From the NCBI GenBank assembly GCA_018292915.2, contig JACVVK020000462.1:191001-255000 (forward strand): DNA of 64,000 nt. Direction: 5' to 3'. Below the pieces are notes generated by a model. That model was not told where the DNA came from. It did no database searches and worked only from the letters and a program-made list of their open reading frames with translations. Within the stretch, counting starts at the first letter, position 1. Every line of letters begins with the position of its first letter. Source of the DNA: Batillaria attramentaria. Taxonomy: Eukaryota; Mollusca; Gastropoda; Batillariidae. Position numbers and translations under genes: made by a program. Below are positions 21,635 to 33,872 of the stretch, piece by piece.

Positions 21635-22041
21635 TGTTGAAACGTCCGGCCAGCATTCACAACACCAATAAAAAGTAAATCTGTGTCAACACGCACACAC
21701 AAACAGATATAAGTGAAGTTTACAGATCTGTCAAGTTGGCATCTTTTTAAGCAACTGTCTGAGGCACATGGTCACTAGCTTCCCTTGATAGAGTTGTCCC
21801 CCTTTGCCGTCTTCAAACCGCCATAGCCAGCCATTACAGGGGGGAGTAATATGAATAGAAAGACAGATGTACATGCAACCATAGAGAAGACTAAACCTAC
21901 TGGGATACAAAACTCAAATGATACGAGAATTCACAAATAAATAAATATTCGTTTACAACAGCGCGTAAACACTGAACGGCATATGTGCAAAAACCTTTCT
22001 TTAGCGCATGGATGGTGCTTTTTCACAAAACAACGACCTCC

Positions 22042-22122
22042 TCATACTCTTCGCATGAAATAAAAAAATCCTTCCTCGTGTCCGTATATTAGTGCCTCGC
22101 GCCAGTCAGGGGCCTTACCCGC
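22042..22122 (-). pseudogene. Troponin I last-exon remnant in copy A
   Basis: Acceptor ccccag, then AGKAPDWREALIYGHEEG, matching AGKTPDWREALKHGHEEG of the real exon. After that, the 789-bp deletion joins it to former 3'UTR, giving a new tail of eight codons before TGA. Confidence 0.8.
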
Positions 22123-22681
22123 CTGGGGACATACAAAACAGAACACGTGAGACTTGGTGGGACAATCAAAGCATTCAAAAAGTATGTATGCAGTCGTCAT
22201 GTATGTCTCCGACAAGTCAGTTCAGTACTTTCCGCTCCAATAGCGTTAATGTAGCCGAGAGTATCGAGCTGACGTTTGTGTGACCGTGAGTACGTATCTG
22301 ACAACAAGTAAGAGTGATTCCCAGTTGACTGCACTACTTTAGTTATGCAAGCCAACTCAGTGATGATACGCGAACCAAGAACACAAAAAGTTCGCCGAAA
22401 ACCCATCAATACAACGCTTGCCTCTACGCTTGTTTTGTAAGAAACATGCCTGAAATTTCCGTAGTCTGGTACGCAGCTTAACAGTCTCTAGTGTGCTTGT
22501 ATCTCAGCGAGGAAAAAGCCATCCGAGAACCCGAATACATGTACAATGTGCTGGGTGATTCAGTCACTGGCAGAGACTATGCGCGGATACCATATTTGAA
22601 AGAATAAAACAAAGCCGGTATTCGTGTGAAGTCTCACACTGACAGTGAATAAGGCACACTGTGACGATTTGTTATTAATTA

Positions 22682-24562
22682 GTTTTAGTTTAGTTTAATC
22701 CTCTTTATTCCCTGGGGAACATAGGGCTGCAACCACACTCCGCCAGCGCACTCGGTTCTGGGATGCCCTCTTTAGTTCGGCCCACGTCGTTCCGGCGGCC
22801 TTGGCTTCAGCGTCCGTACTCCTCCGCCAGGTCTGCTTCGGTCGGCCCACTTTGCGCTTCCCTGGGGTTCCAGTCAAGGGACTGCCTGGTGACATTTGAT
22901 GTTGATTTTCGCAGAGTGTGTCCGATCCATCCCCATTTCCTTTTCTTGATCTCCTGCTCGATGGGGACCTGTCTTGTTCCCTCCCAGAGGTCTTGGTTGG
23001 TGATCACCAGTGGGTATCTGATGTTGAGAATGTTGCGGAGGCATCTGTTGATGAAGGTTTGCAGCTTGTGGGAGCTTGTCTTGGTCGTGCGCCATGTCTC
23101 CGAGCCATAGAGTAGGACCGACTTCACATTTGAGTTGAAGATCCGGATCTTGTTTCGCAGGGATAGGGCTGTGGATCTCCAGATGGGGCGTAGAGTGCGA
23201 AAGGCATGTCTGGCTTTGTTGGTGCGGCTCTTGATGTCCTCGTCCGTTCCTCCATCCTTGCTGACAACGCTGCCGAGGTAGACGAACTTGTCCACCTCTT
23301 TGATGTCTTCCTGGTGCAGCTGGATGGGGTTGTGCTGTTTGTGGTTGACTCTCATGACTTCGGTCTTGCTGATGTTGATCTTGAGGCCGGTCTTCTCAGC
23401 TTCTTCGGCGACTCTGTTCAGCTTCTCCTGCGCATCTTGTTGTTTGTGGGAGAGGAGGGCGATGTCATCCGCGAAATCCAGGTCCTCGAGCTGTTTGCTG
23501 AAGGTCCACTGGATCCCTGTCCTCTTGCCGTCGGTGGCTTGCCTCATGACCCAGTCGACCACCATCAGGAAGATTGTGGGTGAGAGGATGCAGCCTTGAC
23601 GAACACCGGTCCGTACTGTGAATGGCTCTGTCAGTTTCCCGTCGTGGATTACCTGGCAGGTGGCATCTTCGTACAGCTGTCGGATGATGTTGACAAACTT
23701 GGTGGAAAACCGTAGTGAGACATCAGCTTCCAGATGACCTCCCTGTCAACACTGTCGAACGCCTTCTGGAAGTCAACGAAGGTGCTGTACAGAGGGGTCT
23801 GCCACTCCAGGGACTGCTCGATGATGATCCTCATCGTGACTATGTGATCAATGCAGGATCGGTCGTTGCGGAATCCTGCCTGTTCCTCCCGGAGTGTCTT
23901 GTCCAGCGCGGTCTTCAGCCTCTCTAGGATGATCCTGGTGAGAACCTTCCCTGGTATGGACAGGAGCATGATGCCTCGCCAGTTGTTACAGGATGAGAGG
24001 TCCCCTTTCTTTGGCAGCTTTACCAGGTGTCCCTTCTTCCAGTCTTGTGGCACGCTCTCGTTCTCCCAGATCTTCCTCAGGAGCGGGTGCAGCATGTCGG
24101 TGGAGGTCTGGATGTCGGCCTTGAGGGCTTCTGGTGGTATGCCGTCGGGGCCTGCTGCTTTGCCAGACTTGAGGGACTTGATGGCTTTGATGATCTCGGT
24201 CTTGGTAGGGGGGTTGGTGCTGATGTCAAGTAGCTGGGCTGCCGGTGGTATGTCTGGTGGGACTGGTGGTGGAGGCCTGTTGAGCGTTTCCTTGAAGTGT
24301 TCAGCCCACCTTGTCCTTTGGTCTTCCTCTTTGGTGATGATTTGTCCGTTCTTGTCTTTGACTGGTCTGGTGGGGTTGTTATTTTTCCCAGAGAGTGTCC
24401 TTGTTATTTTGTAGAGCCGTTTCATGTTCCGTTGTCCTGCTGCTGTTTCTGCTTCTTCTGTGAGGTCGTTGATGAAGTTCCTCTTGTCGTTCCTTGCGCT
24501 CCTCTTGACCTGCCGGTTGACGTCACAGTATTGAGCCTGCAGGTCGCGCTTGTCGTCTTGGT
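22682..24562 (-). mobile_element. 5'-truncated non-LTR retrotransposon (LINE) with 11-bp target duplication
   Basis: Flanked by the direct repeat GTTATTAATTA at 22671-22681 and 24563-24573. The 3' end ends in an AACTAAAC-type tail (left side in plus coordinates). The copy starts within the reverse transcriptase ORF, so it is 5' truncated. The matching position in copy B near 46256 has no insert. Confidence 0.93.
22695..24425 (-). pseudogene. LINE reverse transcriptase, frameshifted remnant
   Basis: Three reading frames cover one polymerase: 24425-23649 ([58 protein letters not shown]), 23565-22807 (catalytic [34 protein letters not shown]) and 22895-22695 ([14 protein letters not shown]). 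The breaks near 23600 and 22860 are frameshifts. The clade is not assigned; the C-terminal pattern resembles animal elements often annotated as endonuclease-reverse transcriptase. Confidence 0.9.
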
Positions 24563-25978
24563 GTTATTAATTACCAACCCACCAACTGTGAAACTCCTAA
24601 CTAACCAAAGCAGTCAATTCCGGTTTTCAGTTGGTTTGTAAAGTTCCTATGGACTGAGGGGTAATCCGGCATTGTCTGTGCAGTGCAACTAAGGCGACTG
24701 ATTAAGCAGAAACTTTGTGCGCCCCAGCAGACAGCTTGTTCAGGAGCGTTAAAAACTAGACCCCCTGTTTGTAATCCCCACTTCTACCCGCACCAAATGA
24801 ACTGAATCTGGATGACTAACCTTCTAAACAGTCAGTCACTTACTTGTAGTCTCCTTCTGTGCACTGCCGAGGCAGCTGTGTAGGTGAAAACAGCGACGGT
24901 AATGTTTGAACTCTTACATAAGACTTGCTAGGAAACTGAAACACATTCGGGCTCTTCTTCGGTGAAAAACGGGATTTCAAACAAACACTGCAATACGGGC
25001 CGTTGCGGCTACTGTTGTGGAAAGTACTGATTTCTGTAAACTACATGTCAGAGTCTCGAAAACGGGCTCAGGGCTGTGAGGGTTGCACAGCAGTGTGTAG
25101 TTACGTGAAATGCACCACTTGTATCGAGTAGTGCAGAAAACTTGAAATCAGATCCGCAACTCATTGAGTCCCTTGGCTTATTCGCCATGTTTTGTACACC
25201 ACTTAATTTTTGTGGATCGTCCACGTGCAACGAATTACTGACTTTAACGCGTGGGCATATTACATAATTAATGTGCATACGTGACGCGTACGTTATTAGT
25301 GGAATCTTGCGCACGTTCCATACGTTTTGCATTACTGGTACGATGCACGTAATATCAAGTCACTGCCGATAGGGAACACTATAGTGCATTTCACGTTACT
25401 ACGCGTAGCAGTCCATGATTAAATGACTAGATCCTGCGTGTGATTTCAATCCTGCACGGAGCTCACTTAGGTAAACATGCACCATTCATGCAAGTTAATT
25501 GCATGCACCTATAGTAGCGTACGTCAGGGTACAAAATGGTGTGCTGTGTGAACCTTTGTCAAGTTTTTTCTCTTGAATGAGAAGACTAAATCAACAAGTA
25601 GAATCAGCCGGAAAGGGCTGTGATGACTATCAGAAGACAGGAGAATAATGTGTAAACAGAACTAAAGTAACATGTTATACAAAACACATCAATAGAGACT
25701 GAATGATCGGGCCAGCGGTATAATTAATGTGTAAATTCTAATAAAGAAGAAATTCATCAACCTCAAAAAAAAAAAAAAAACTCAGAAAAATAATCTTCAC
25801 AAAAAAATTCCATGAATGACAATGTGGGACCGACTCACATTTGTTTTCAGTTAAACTTTCTTTTTTTCATGTTTATCACAGTAACGAACAAACAAAATAA
25901 TATCAGTACTATACCAACAAATAAATGGAACAAGAAAATGTGGCTGAGAAGTGTAGAAGAAAAATATCATCGTCTTAC

Positions 25979-26083
25979 CTTGAGAAGCTCAGGCTCAGGC
26001 TTCTTCTCTGGCGACAGACCACCAAGACCTTTCGTCTTTCCCTTCTTCTTCTTCTTTTCTTCCTCCTCTCTCCGTCTCTCCTC
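25979..26083 (-). pseudogene. Troponin I GLSPEKK-exon copy in copy A
   Basis: Thirty-five codons ending GLGGLSPEKKPEPELLK before donor gtaaga. The real exon at 47682-47777 ends GLGGLSPEKKKLLK, so this copy has a 9-bp in-frame insertion. Splice sites and reading frame are intact. Confidence 0.85.
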
Positions 26084-26583
26084 CTGTTCCATTATGAAAA
26101 AGATAAGAATGACACAAAAGCACAAGAATCTCTCCCCGGGAATTTTATTCGGGAGAGAAAAGGTTTAGAGTGGAATGGGCTGGAAGGCTTGTGTCTCAAG
26201 AGAGACACTGGCAGGGTCGGTTGAGTCCTGCCGACGACAGAATCAAAGAGAGGGGTTCAAAGACTGTGCCGGGTAGGGTAGAAACTGTCACAGCAGCAAA
26301 AAGCCAGGTGTGTTGGTAATGCGTACCTGTTACTGTTTGTCAGCAGCTCCCCCCCCCCCTTCCCTCTCTTCACGCTAAATCGCTGACCTAACTGTCATTC
26401 TCATTACTGATCATCACTGACCGAGTCTGTACCCCTTCCTTCCCCTTGTCCTTCACCCCCACGCGCCCCATCCGAATCTCAGTGTCAAGCGATGACCGAA
26501 TTTCCAGCTGTCGTTAAGTCCAGGCTGTGAAGACATCACTCATCACCGGTACGTCGCAATCACCTACAAATTTAGCCACTTAC

Positions 26584-26601
26584 ATAGTAGTCTGCATCCA
26601 T
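26584..26601 (-). pseudogene. Copy of the alternative troponin I first exon in copy A
   Basis: ATG plus five codons (MDADYY) before donor gtaagt, matching MDEDDY at 48260-48277. The upstream TATAAATAG-like word of the real gene reads TATAAACAG here. Confidence 0.75.
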
Positions 26602-27395
26602 GGTGTCTGTTCTGTGTGAGAAGAGCTCGGCCGGCCTCTGTCTTCTGCTAGCACTTTCTCTCGTTTTTATATCCAACAGCCTAGGCACCGTGTATAAACA
26701 GAACGAGCATATTTGGTTCGAGGGGAGAAGTGCACGTAGTATGCTAGGGGGAGGATCAGATTTCATCCGTCACCGGCCAACAGTGCCAGCATCTGTAAAC
26801 GCTGCACGCCAAGCTAATTAATACACATGAAAAGGTGCATCTACAAGGTACTGCCAAAAAAAAAAAAAAAAGCACACACATCTTCTGTACGCTTGCCTAC
26901 GTTGTGGTATGTCTGAGCTAATTTCTTCCTAATCGGCCTTGTCTGAACATTTTTGCGTTTGCAACCTTACAGCTGTCCAGTACTGGAGAGAACTGGGCTT
27001 GTTTACGGTGAAACAAATTAAGATAACGACTTTTTGCTTTCCTGGAGGTTGATAACGTTTCAGTGTTTACGTCCAAAAGTTCTGGGCTCGTTCCGGCCAG
27101 ACAATAGACAATCACTGAGAAACACACTGTGACCCAATGTTGCTGCACCACACTGACGCGCACGGATTCAGTAGCGTCTTCCATTTTTTATTGGCTCGGT
27201 GACGTTTTCTCATGGCCCGGTGGCAGAGAAGTAATAATTATAAGCACAGGGAGTACGAACTATGGATGTACTGAGGGGTCGCTTCAAAGCGTCCAATGTA
27301 ATCAGACAATTATAATCATCTGAATGATACAGTTTGGTGTGTCCGGCCGGGTTGGCCGGCACGATCTGTTGATTGTATATGTGCTCTATGCAACT

Positions 27396-27913
27396 ATGTG
27401 AGACCGGGTATACTCGGCCCCTACCCATTGATATTTTCCCAGATTAGTTTTCTCTCCCCCCCCCCCCCCCCCCCCCGTTTTTATTGCCACCTCGCCTTCC
27501 CTCTAGCTACCCTTGTCACCCCTTTACCCGCAAGCTATCCGTGCCTTGACTAGGAACCATAACTGGAGACTCCACAGCGATTGTCGTCCCTGATGATGTC
27601 TCACCGTAGCCAAAGTTTGTTGTTTTTCTGCTCGGACTTTGAGGTTAAATATCTCGCCGTAGCATTAACTTATTGAGAAGCTGACTAGTCCATTGGAATC
27701 AGCGAAGTAAGATCTGTTTAAATATGTTTAGTTTTGCGGCAAATGTTTGGTTTGAAACAGTGTAATTGGCGATTCAGTTTGTGGTTCATTACCGTCAAAA
27801 CCCTGTCTGGTAAAGCGCTTTGTAACTTCATAGTAAAATAACCCTAGCCCCGATTTAGTCCCTTATATACTGAAACGCGAAAAACAGTGTCTGGTTTCAT
27901 TTATTGCATAATG
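27396..27913. other. Unclassified spacer
   Basis: A poly(C) run near 27460 and otherwise unremarkable sequence between the duplicated troponin segment and the first R element. Nothing coding recognised. Confidence 0.5.
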
Positions 27914-28300
27914 AAACAAGATGGCCACTCCCAAATCACTTAAGCAATCATCGCACGCTTGAATCGTCTAATGTAACATTTTGATAAATTTGGATACCCC
28001 AAATTTGAAGCCATTCGGTTAAGTATCTTCGAAGAAACGGGCCCGGACACAATTCACACACACACACACGCACATCCACACAGACGGCACTCACTGAGGA
28101 TGAGAAGCGCGTTCGGAACAGCATACATGCCAGCATCGATGACGCAGGTTTTCTTACGTCATTGTCAGAGTTACACTTGCATAATCGTCTCTGCGGGAGA
28201 TCGGCAGTGACGTGCGTTTGTACCACAGATGCTTGCCTATGAACGTGGAAATTTTAGCCCGTCCTATTATGTTGTTTCCATTACTATGGAAACAACATAA
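27914..28300 (+). mobile_element. Repeat R copy 4, internally deleted (387 bp)
   Basis: Retains the R left end AAACAAGATGGCCACT joined directly to CCCAAATCACTTAAGC, a point about 1.45 kb further into copies 1 and 3. It then continues to the terminal hairpin. A MITE-sized deletion derivative. Confidence 0.88.
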
Positions 28301-29080
28301 AAATCGTAACAAAATTCAAATTTCATTAATAATGTCCATTTTTATGTTGTTTCCATAGTAATGGAAACAACATAATAGGACGGGCTAAAATTTCCACGTT
28401 CATAGGCAAGCATCTGTGGTACAAACGCACGTCACTGCCGATCTCCCGCAGAGACGATTTTGCAAGTGTAACTCTGACAATGACGTAAGAAAACTTGCGT
28501 CATCGATGCTGACGCGTATGGTGTTCCGAACGCACTTCTCCTCCTCAGTGAGTGCCGTCTGTGCGGATGTGTGTGCGTGTGTGCGTGTGTGCGTGCGGCT
28601 GTGTGTGTGTGAATTGTGTCCAGGCCCGTTTCTTCGAAAATACTCAACCGAATGGCTTCAAATTTGGGGTATCCAAATATATCAAAATGTTACATTAGAC
28701 GATTCAAGCGTGTGATGATTGCTTAAGTGATTTGGGAGTTATCGCCCTTTTGAGACAAGTTGGTTGTCTTTCGTGTACAGGCGTAATATTTATTTAAATC
28801 ACTCAATTTTTTGGCAGTAGATAGCTTGAATACGGACTCTGAACAGAGTCACTACTAGAAAATGGTCGCTCTTATAGTTTTCATGTAAACCGAGCCTGAG
28901 TTGACATTGCATGTGAACCCAGTTCAGATGCCTATTTCTCCGAAAATACTGAACCGATCGATTTCAAATTTGGGGTTTCTAAATGAATCAAGATTGTTGA
29001 ATAGAAGGCCCGATCCAGGTACGATTGCACACATGATTTGCGAGTTATCGCCCTTTTCAGAAAAAGTGGCTTTCTGGCGT

Positions 29081-29172
29081 TTAACTCTTTGACGACGGAG
29101 CGCAATTTCTGACACACGATTTCCTATAGGAAATCGTGTGTCAGAAATTGCGCTCCGTCGTCAAAGAGTTAA
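29081..29172. mobile_element. Perfect 92-bp palindromic insertion at TTAA
   Basis: Two 46-base arms are exact reverse complements with no loop. It starts TTAACTCTTTGACGACGG and ends with its complement. R copies 1 and 3 read TTTAAA at this spot (about 13052 and 34815), so TTAA was duplicated on insertion. This suggests a minimal piggyBac-type MITE. Confidence 0.9.
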
Positions 29173-29346
29173 AGGCGTAATATTTACCTAAACCACTCCA
29201 TTTTTGGGACATAGATAGCATGAATACGGACTCTCAACTAAGTGAATTTTGGAGGTTGTCGCTTTTATACTTTTGGCGTAAGCCGTACCTGATGAAAGTG
29301 CTGGTGAACACACTTTAGATCTCAAAATCGCTCCTACTATACATAG

Positions 29347-29518
29347 GGGGAGCCGGGGTGGTCGAATGGTAGAGTGTTGGACTTCTAATGCTCGGGTCGT
29401 GAGTTCGATCCCCGCTGGGGCCAAATATTTGTGCTGGCTTTTTCATCGTTGCCCCGTCTTTGATATCACCCTATGTGATGGAAAAGGACGTTAAACCCCC
29501 AAACACCCACCCCACCCC
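29347..29518 (+). mobile_element. tRNA-derived SINE, family 1, with 13-bp target duplication
   Basis: Same family as 8421-8593. Flanked by CTACTATACATAG at 29334-29346 and 29519-29531. R copies 1 and 3 contain this target once, so the insertion is younger than R copy 2. Confidence 0.95.
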
Positions 29519-30565
29519 CTACTATACATAGATAATGAGCCTGGGGTGCCATAAAAAATAATTATACAAAAAAAATAGAAAAATTCACTGCAGCCGTTAT
29601 CGTCAGTTGACTTGAAAATTTGTACTCACAGCACATTTCCTCTACAAGCCACACGCCTCACAAACATCGAAGAAGAGACGCACGCGCACTGACGTAAAGT
29701 AAGTGCGTCATGTTTGATTGACGTGATGCTGTTTTTTCTTGGGGGTGTCTCGCCACTTTCTTTCCGAATTCCTCTGTTTTGAGACGTGGTGTATTTTACT
29801 TCTACTATGTCGCCATCTTCGTGCAATCGCAGAGAAGACACGGGATATAACAGAATACAACTCCAATACTTTATGAACAGAATATGCACGGAGAACAAAT
29901 TCATGAAAGAAGAAGAACCCAGAACGCTGTGCAGGGCTGCTTACGTACTAAACAGGTCAGATCCATCGCAGAAAAGGCACGCGCGCACTGACGCAAAAGG
30001 CAGTATCAGCGTCATTTTTCCGACGTCATGTTTGATTGACGTGATACTGGCATTTCTTGGGGATGTGTCGCCACTTTTTGGACGTTCTCTATGTGTAGAC
30101 GGGGAAAGCGGGAGTTTCATTGATGTAGTGTGCTTTGTTTTTCCCACTGACTCTCACTCAATAGCATAGTAGAGTGAGAGGACACCACATAGATCTCAAT
30201 GGAGCACAAACGCGGCTCGCGCGAGTCTGTGTGTGTGTGTGTGTGTGCGTGTGCGCGTGCGTGTGAGTGTGTGCGCGCGCGCGTGTGTATGTCTGACATA
30301 ACACATAGTTAGAAAACGTTCGCCGCGCAGACTTGTCTGTTAAACATATTGGGTCGGTATTAATTCGATCTTTACACTGCGCACGCAGCAGCAACACTTC
30401 AATTTTCATGGGCCTGCTTTCATTGCAAGAACTGTGTCAAAGTTATTACGCCATATGTATTATGCGTCATCCCAGTGAGCAAAAACGTCATAGATTTCAA
30501 AGAATACAACTTGACGTCTCTCTTCCAAAAACAAGATTGGTGTGACAGCCCGGTCAGTTGTTTCC

Positions 30566-30688
<123 letters not shown>

Positions 30689-30778
30689 TCCCGAATACAT
30701 GGCATTACAAAAGAACGACCGTGACGATAGCAGGTGATCAAATGGAAACAACATATTGGGCTGGTGGCCATCTTGTTT

Positions 30779-32044
30779 TTTGTACAGCACAACACTGACG
30801 TATTGTAGGTATAGGCAGCATGACGCTTTCGCTGTGACTTCGCGGAAAAACACGCGATTTTGGTGGTTTTCTAACCGCGGCCTGTGCTGCGGCTTCTGCA
30901 AAGACTCGTATAAATTATACATCAAAAGAAAGCACATTGTCTCCTCTTTTCAACCACTGTATTTGTATATTTGTGGGCGGCCTGTGAGATGAGCACGTAG
31001 CTGAAATGTAACGCACGTGTTTGAGGGTCGGTTTGCGTTTGACCCCCCTATTTACGCTACGCTCGAAAAACAGCTGTTTTGGTCTGTCTCTTCCCCGGGC
31101 TACAGCGTGAACGACAGATGTCGTACAGATCTAAATTTGGTACCAAACTAAAGAGGAAAACCTGTAGTTTTATATTCTAGCTGGCTATTTGACTTCCGTT
31201 CAAAAATTAACGTAGAAATCGAAAAAAGGATGAAAACAGTCGCCTTCATCTGCAGTTTTCACGGTATAATATTTAAAAAGAACTAAATAGCCAACGAGTT
31301 TAACGTACCTAGACCAATTCTCAGTCGAATGAGATATAAGGTTAATGTGTGTATATCCTGTCGTTCACGCCGAAATTAATTACACGAAAAACGCGCTAAA
31401 AAAGTAAAAAGTTTCCAGAAAACTTTGAAAATGGGAACGAAAGTGTTCAAGTTACTACGATTATGTTAGCTTTGTCGGCCCGATCACGAAGAAAAAAGAA
31501 CTGCTGTTGCCGCTCTCTTAGTTCCGGAGATACAGATTGCGCTCATATTCGATAAACGGGCGTTTTCAGCAGATGTGCATAAATTATCTAACCAACGGAA
31601 ACATTCCAAATGTGCATTTATGTAATCTAACCTATACACAGACTTGACAGAATTCAGAAATCGGGTCTCCGATGATTACAATTTGAGTAATGGACACTGG
31701 AAAATGGCAAAATCGCGAATTTGGAGCTTCAAATTACACGAAGGGGCATTTTCAGAGGTATAAAATTTGAAGTATCTCTATCACAATTTCATTATTCTCA
31801 GTTTTTCTGTGTGTCATAGTATGCACAGATTGTAAACATTTTTTTTTCAGTTGGACAGAATTCAAAATGTGGCCACTACGCGGCCTCAAAAACATTAGAA
31901 TAGCGAAACTGTGCCGTACTGGGCATAGAAGAAACTAGTGGCAGAAGTATTTATCTCATATCTCAGCAACCGTTGATACAAAGGTCACCAAAATTGGTAC
32001 AGGAATGGTTGATATTACGGTCTTTTACGTCTCTTAATTCTGAT
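30779..32044. other. Unclassified intergenic sequence
   Basis: No coding exon or known repeat recognised. Moderately AT-rich and without long open frames. Confidence 0.5.
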
Positions 32045-32739
32045 CAGGGCCGGATCAAGGGGTATAGAAGGGGGGGGTTCCAAATTTTTTTGGGGGGGTT
32101 TGGGGGTCTCCCCCAATGGGGGTGCAGGGGGCATCAGGACAGCTTGAAAGCCTATGTCTAAGCTGTTTATCAAGGTTTGTAGACAAGATTGTAATCTTTT
32201 CTTATGAGCTTCATGACAATCCAAACAAGAAAACAGAGTTAGCGGTAGTATAGATCTCTCACATTTTTTAAGAGGATGCATGCAAGAGAAGCTTTTTTAC
32301 ACAAAGAGAAAAAACATGCTTTCCACTGACCTTTCGGGTGTAGCTGACATTGGCCGGTCTGCTATTTTTAGCCAGTATCACTTAGCAACGGGCATCTTAT
32401 CGCCCGCTCGCGCAGTCAGTCTGTGCTGTGACTGTACGTGTGGCCTCTTGCTGCCGCGGTAGCACTGTGGTACTGGGTTTACCCGGCGACAGGGATCAAG
32501 ACACTGTTTGCCGGCATCGGATGGGTGCGCTCCGAGGGCGGAAGGGCGGGGGGGGGGGGGGGGGTACCACTTTTCTCATCGGATTTGACCATGAATAAAT
32601 TTGGGTCCCGGCTGACATGGATTTAAAAAAAAACAAAAAAAAAAAAAAAAAACGTCCATCTACAGGTACATGTCATTTGCAGGGGGGGGGGGGGGGGGGG
32701 TTCCAGAACCTGTGGAACCCCCCCCTGGATCCGGCCCTG
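32045..32739. mobile_element. CAGGG-ended MITE with 5-bp target duplication
   Basis: Terminal inverted repeats CAGGGCCGGATC at 32045-32056 and its complement at 32728-32739, extended imperfectly through G-rich and GGTTCC words. Flanked by CTGAT at 32040-32044 and 32740-32744. No coding capacity; poly(G) and poly(A) runs inside. Confidence 0.82.
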
Positions 32740-32959
32740 CTGATGACCTTGCTAAAAAGTCAAGGTCACGGGATTATATTGATTTGTCCATTAACGGATT
32801 TTTTTTTATTTGAAATGTGGCATTTTCTCAATAACCAGAACCACCAGACACACAAAACTTGGCACAATACTTGGCGGTGTAAAGATCTTTTAAAGATCTC
32901 ATTTTGAATGACCTTGACCTTTTGGGTGAAATTTCAGAAACTGATATTTTTTTTTATTG

Positions 32960-33717
32960 AATTTTGACAACGGAAGGAAGGGGAGGAGGGGAGAGCCGAA
33001 GACTGAGATACCGCCTGTCTTCTGCCAGTATCCCGTGATACTGGAAGACAAAAATGGTCCAGACTGAGCCCGCGCGCCTATGCGGGCTGGCGTTTAGGCT
33101 AGCTGGCCTAATACGCGAGGCAGGGTATGGGGTGGTCACGCACCTCAAACCCCTGAGCAAAACAAAGTACCTGGTGGGCTGCTCCTCTGAGCGCCAGCAG
33201 GAAAGACTGGTCCTGGCCACCAAGATCGGGCCAGTGAGTGTACGCGGGTACGTCCCGGTACCCAAAGAGGAGGGAGTGGTGTCAGTCCACCCTGACGCCT
33301 CAGACGAAATCAGACGCGCTATCGAGTCTGATGTGACAGTGGTGGGGGTAAAGCACCTCACCCTCAAAGATGGTAGCAAGTCCCGGGCAGTGAAGGTGAC
33401 ACTTGCCCAGACTACCCTGGAGTAACGACCTCTGCCAGTGTGGGCAGCCCCCAGACGTCCGCCACATTGTAAACGGTTGTGATGGCCTGCCCGCCAGCCT
33501 CCAGCCAGTCTGGGACCTGAGAGACAGATACTCACTGAAGACGGTAGACTTCCTCAGGCCACACCAAGCCCTAGGTGATAGGCCAATGAGAACCCTGGCC
33601 GACGCGATCGTCAGATCAGATCTGACAAAATGGTTCTGATACCAAAGAGCGAGGGGACACCCCAGTGATGATCTAAAGGCAAAAGTACGGATGACAGAAC
33701 AGACTGAGGCACTAAAA
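32960..33717 (+). mobile_element. Internally deleted LINE: ORF1 start joined to ORF2 end
   Basis: 33054-33425 reads a gag-like ORF1 N-terminal part (VSVRGYVPVPKEEGVVSVHP, SDVTVVGVKHLTLKDGSKSR). It is followed at once, in another frame (about 33412-33639), by a typical ORF2 C-terminus with a CxCG...HIVNGC zinc-knuckle-like pattern (NDLCQCGQPPDVRHIVNGC). Everything between, including reverse transcriptase, is missing. The 3' end abuts R copy 3. Confidence 0.7.
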
Positions 33718-33811
33718 AAACAAGATGGCCACTGACCAGCCCAATATGTTGTTTCCATTTAATCACCTGCTGTCGTCACGGTCGTTCTTTTGTAATGCCA
33801 TGTATACGGGA

Positions 33812-33872
<61 letters not shown>

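Larger units (their letters stand above)
19596..21636. other. Intergenic: upstream of the decarboxylase gene
   Basis: No exon recognised. The decarboxylase promoter and its implied non-coding first exon must lie in this direction, but I cannot place them. The stretch contains CA and GT tracts and otherwise unique sequence. Confidence 0.5.
21637..27395 (-). pseudogene. Partial, internally deleted duplicate of the troponin I locus (copy A)
   Basis: Collinear and clearly similar to 38249-49045 (copy B, the real gene), including introns and flanks. Relative to B it lacks 38684-39472 and all of 39739-45946, which hold troponin exons for the core and inhibitory regions. It has gained a 1.9-kb LINE at 22682-24562. 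Three troponin exons remain open with splice sites: the alternative first exon (26584-26601), the GLSPEKK exon (25979-26083) and a rearranged last exon (22042-22122). It cannot make a working troponin I. A short transcript from the retained alternative promoter is possible, because the three exons are all phase 0. Confidence 0.85.

Noticed and set aside
22763..24641. Plus-strand open frames up to 187 codons
   Set aside because: Antisense shadows of the LINE reverse transcriptase on the minus strand.
33054..33425. Host gene encoding a 123-residue protein
   Set aside because: Sequence pattern is that of LINE ORF1 and it is followed directly by an ORF2 C-terminus, so it belongs to a retrotransposon.
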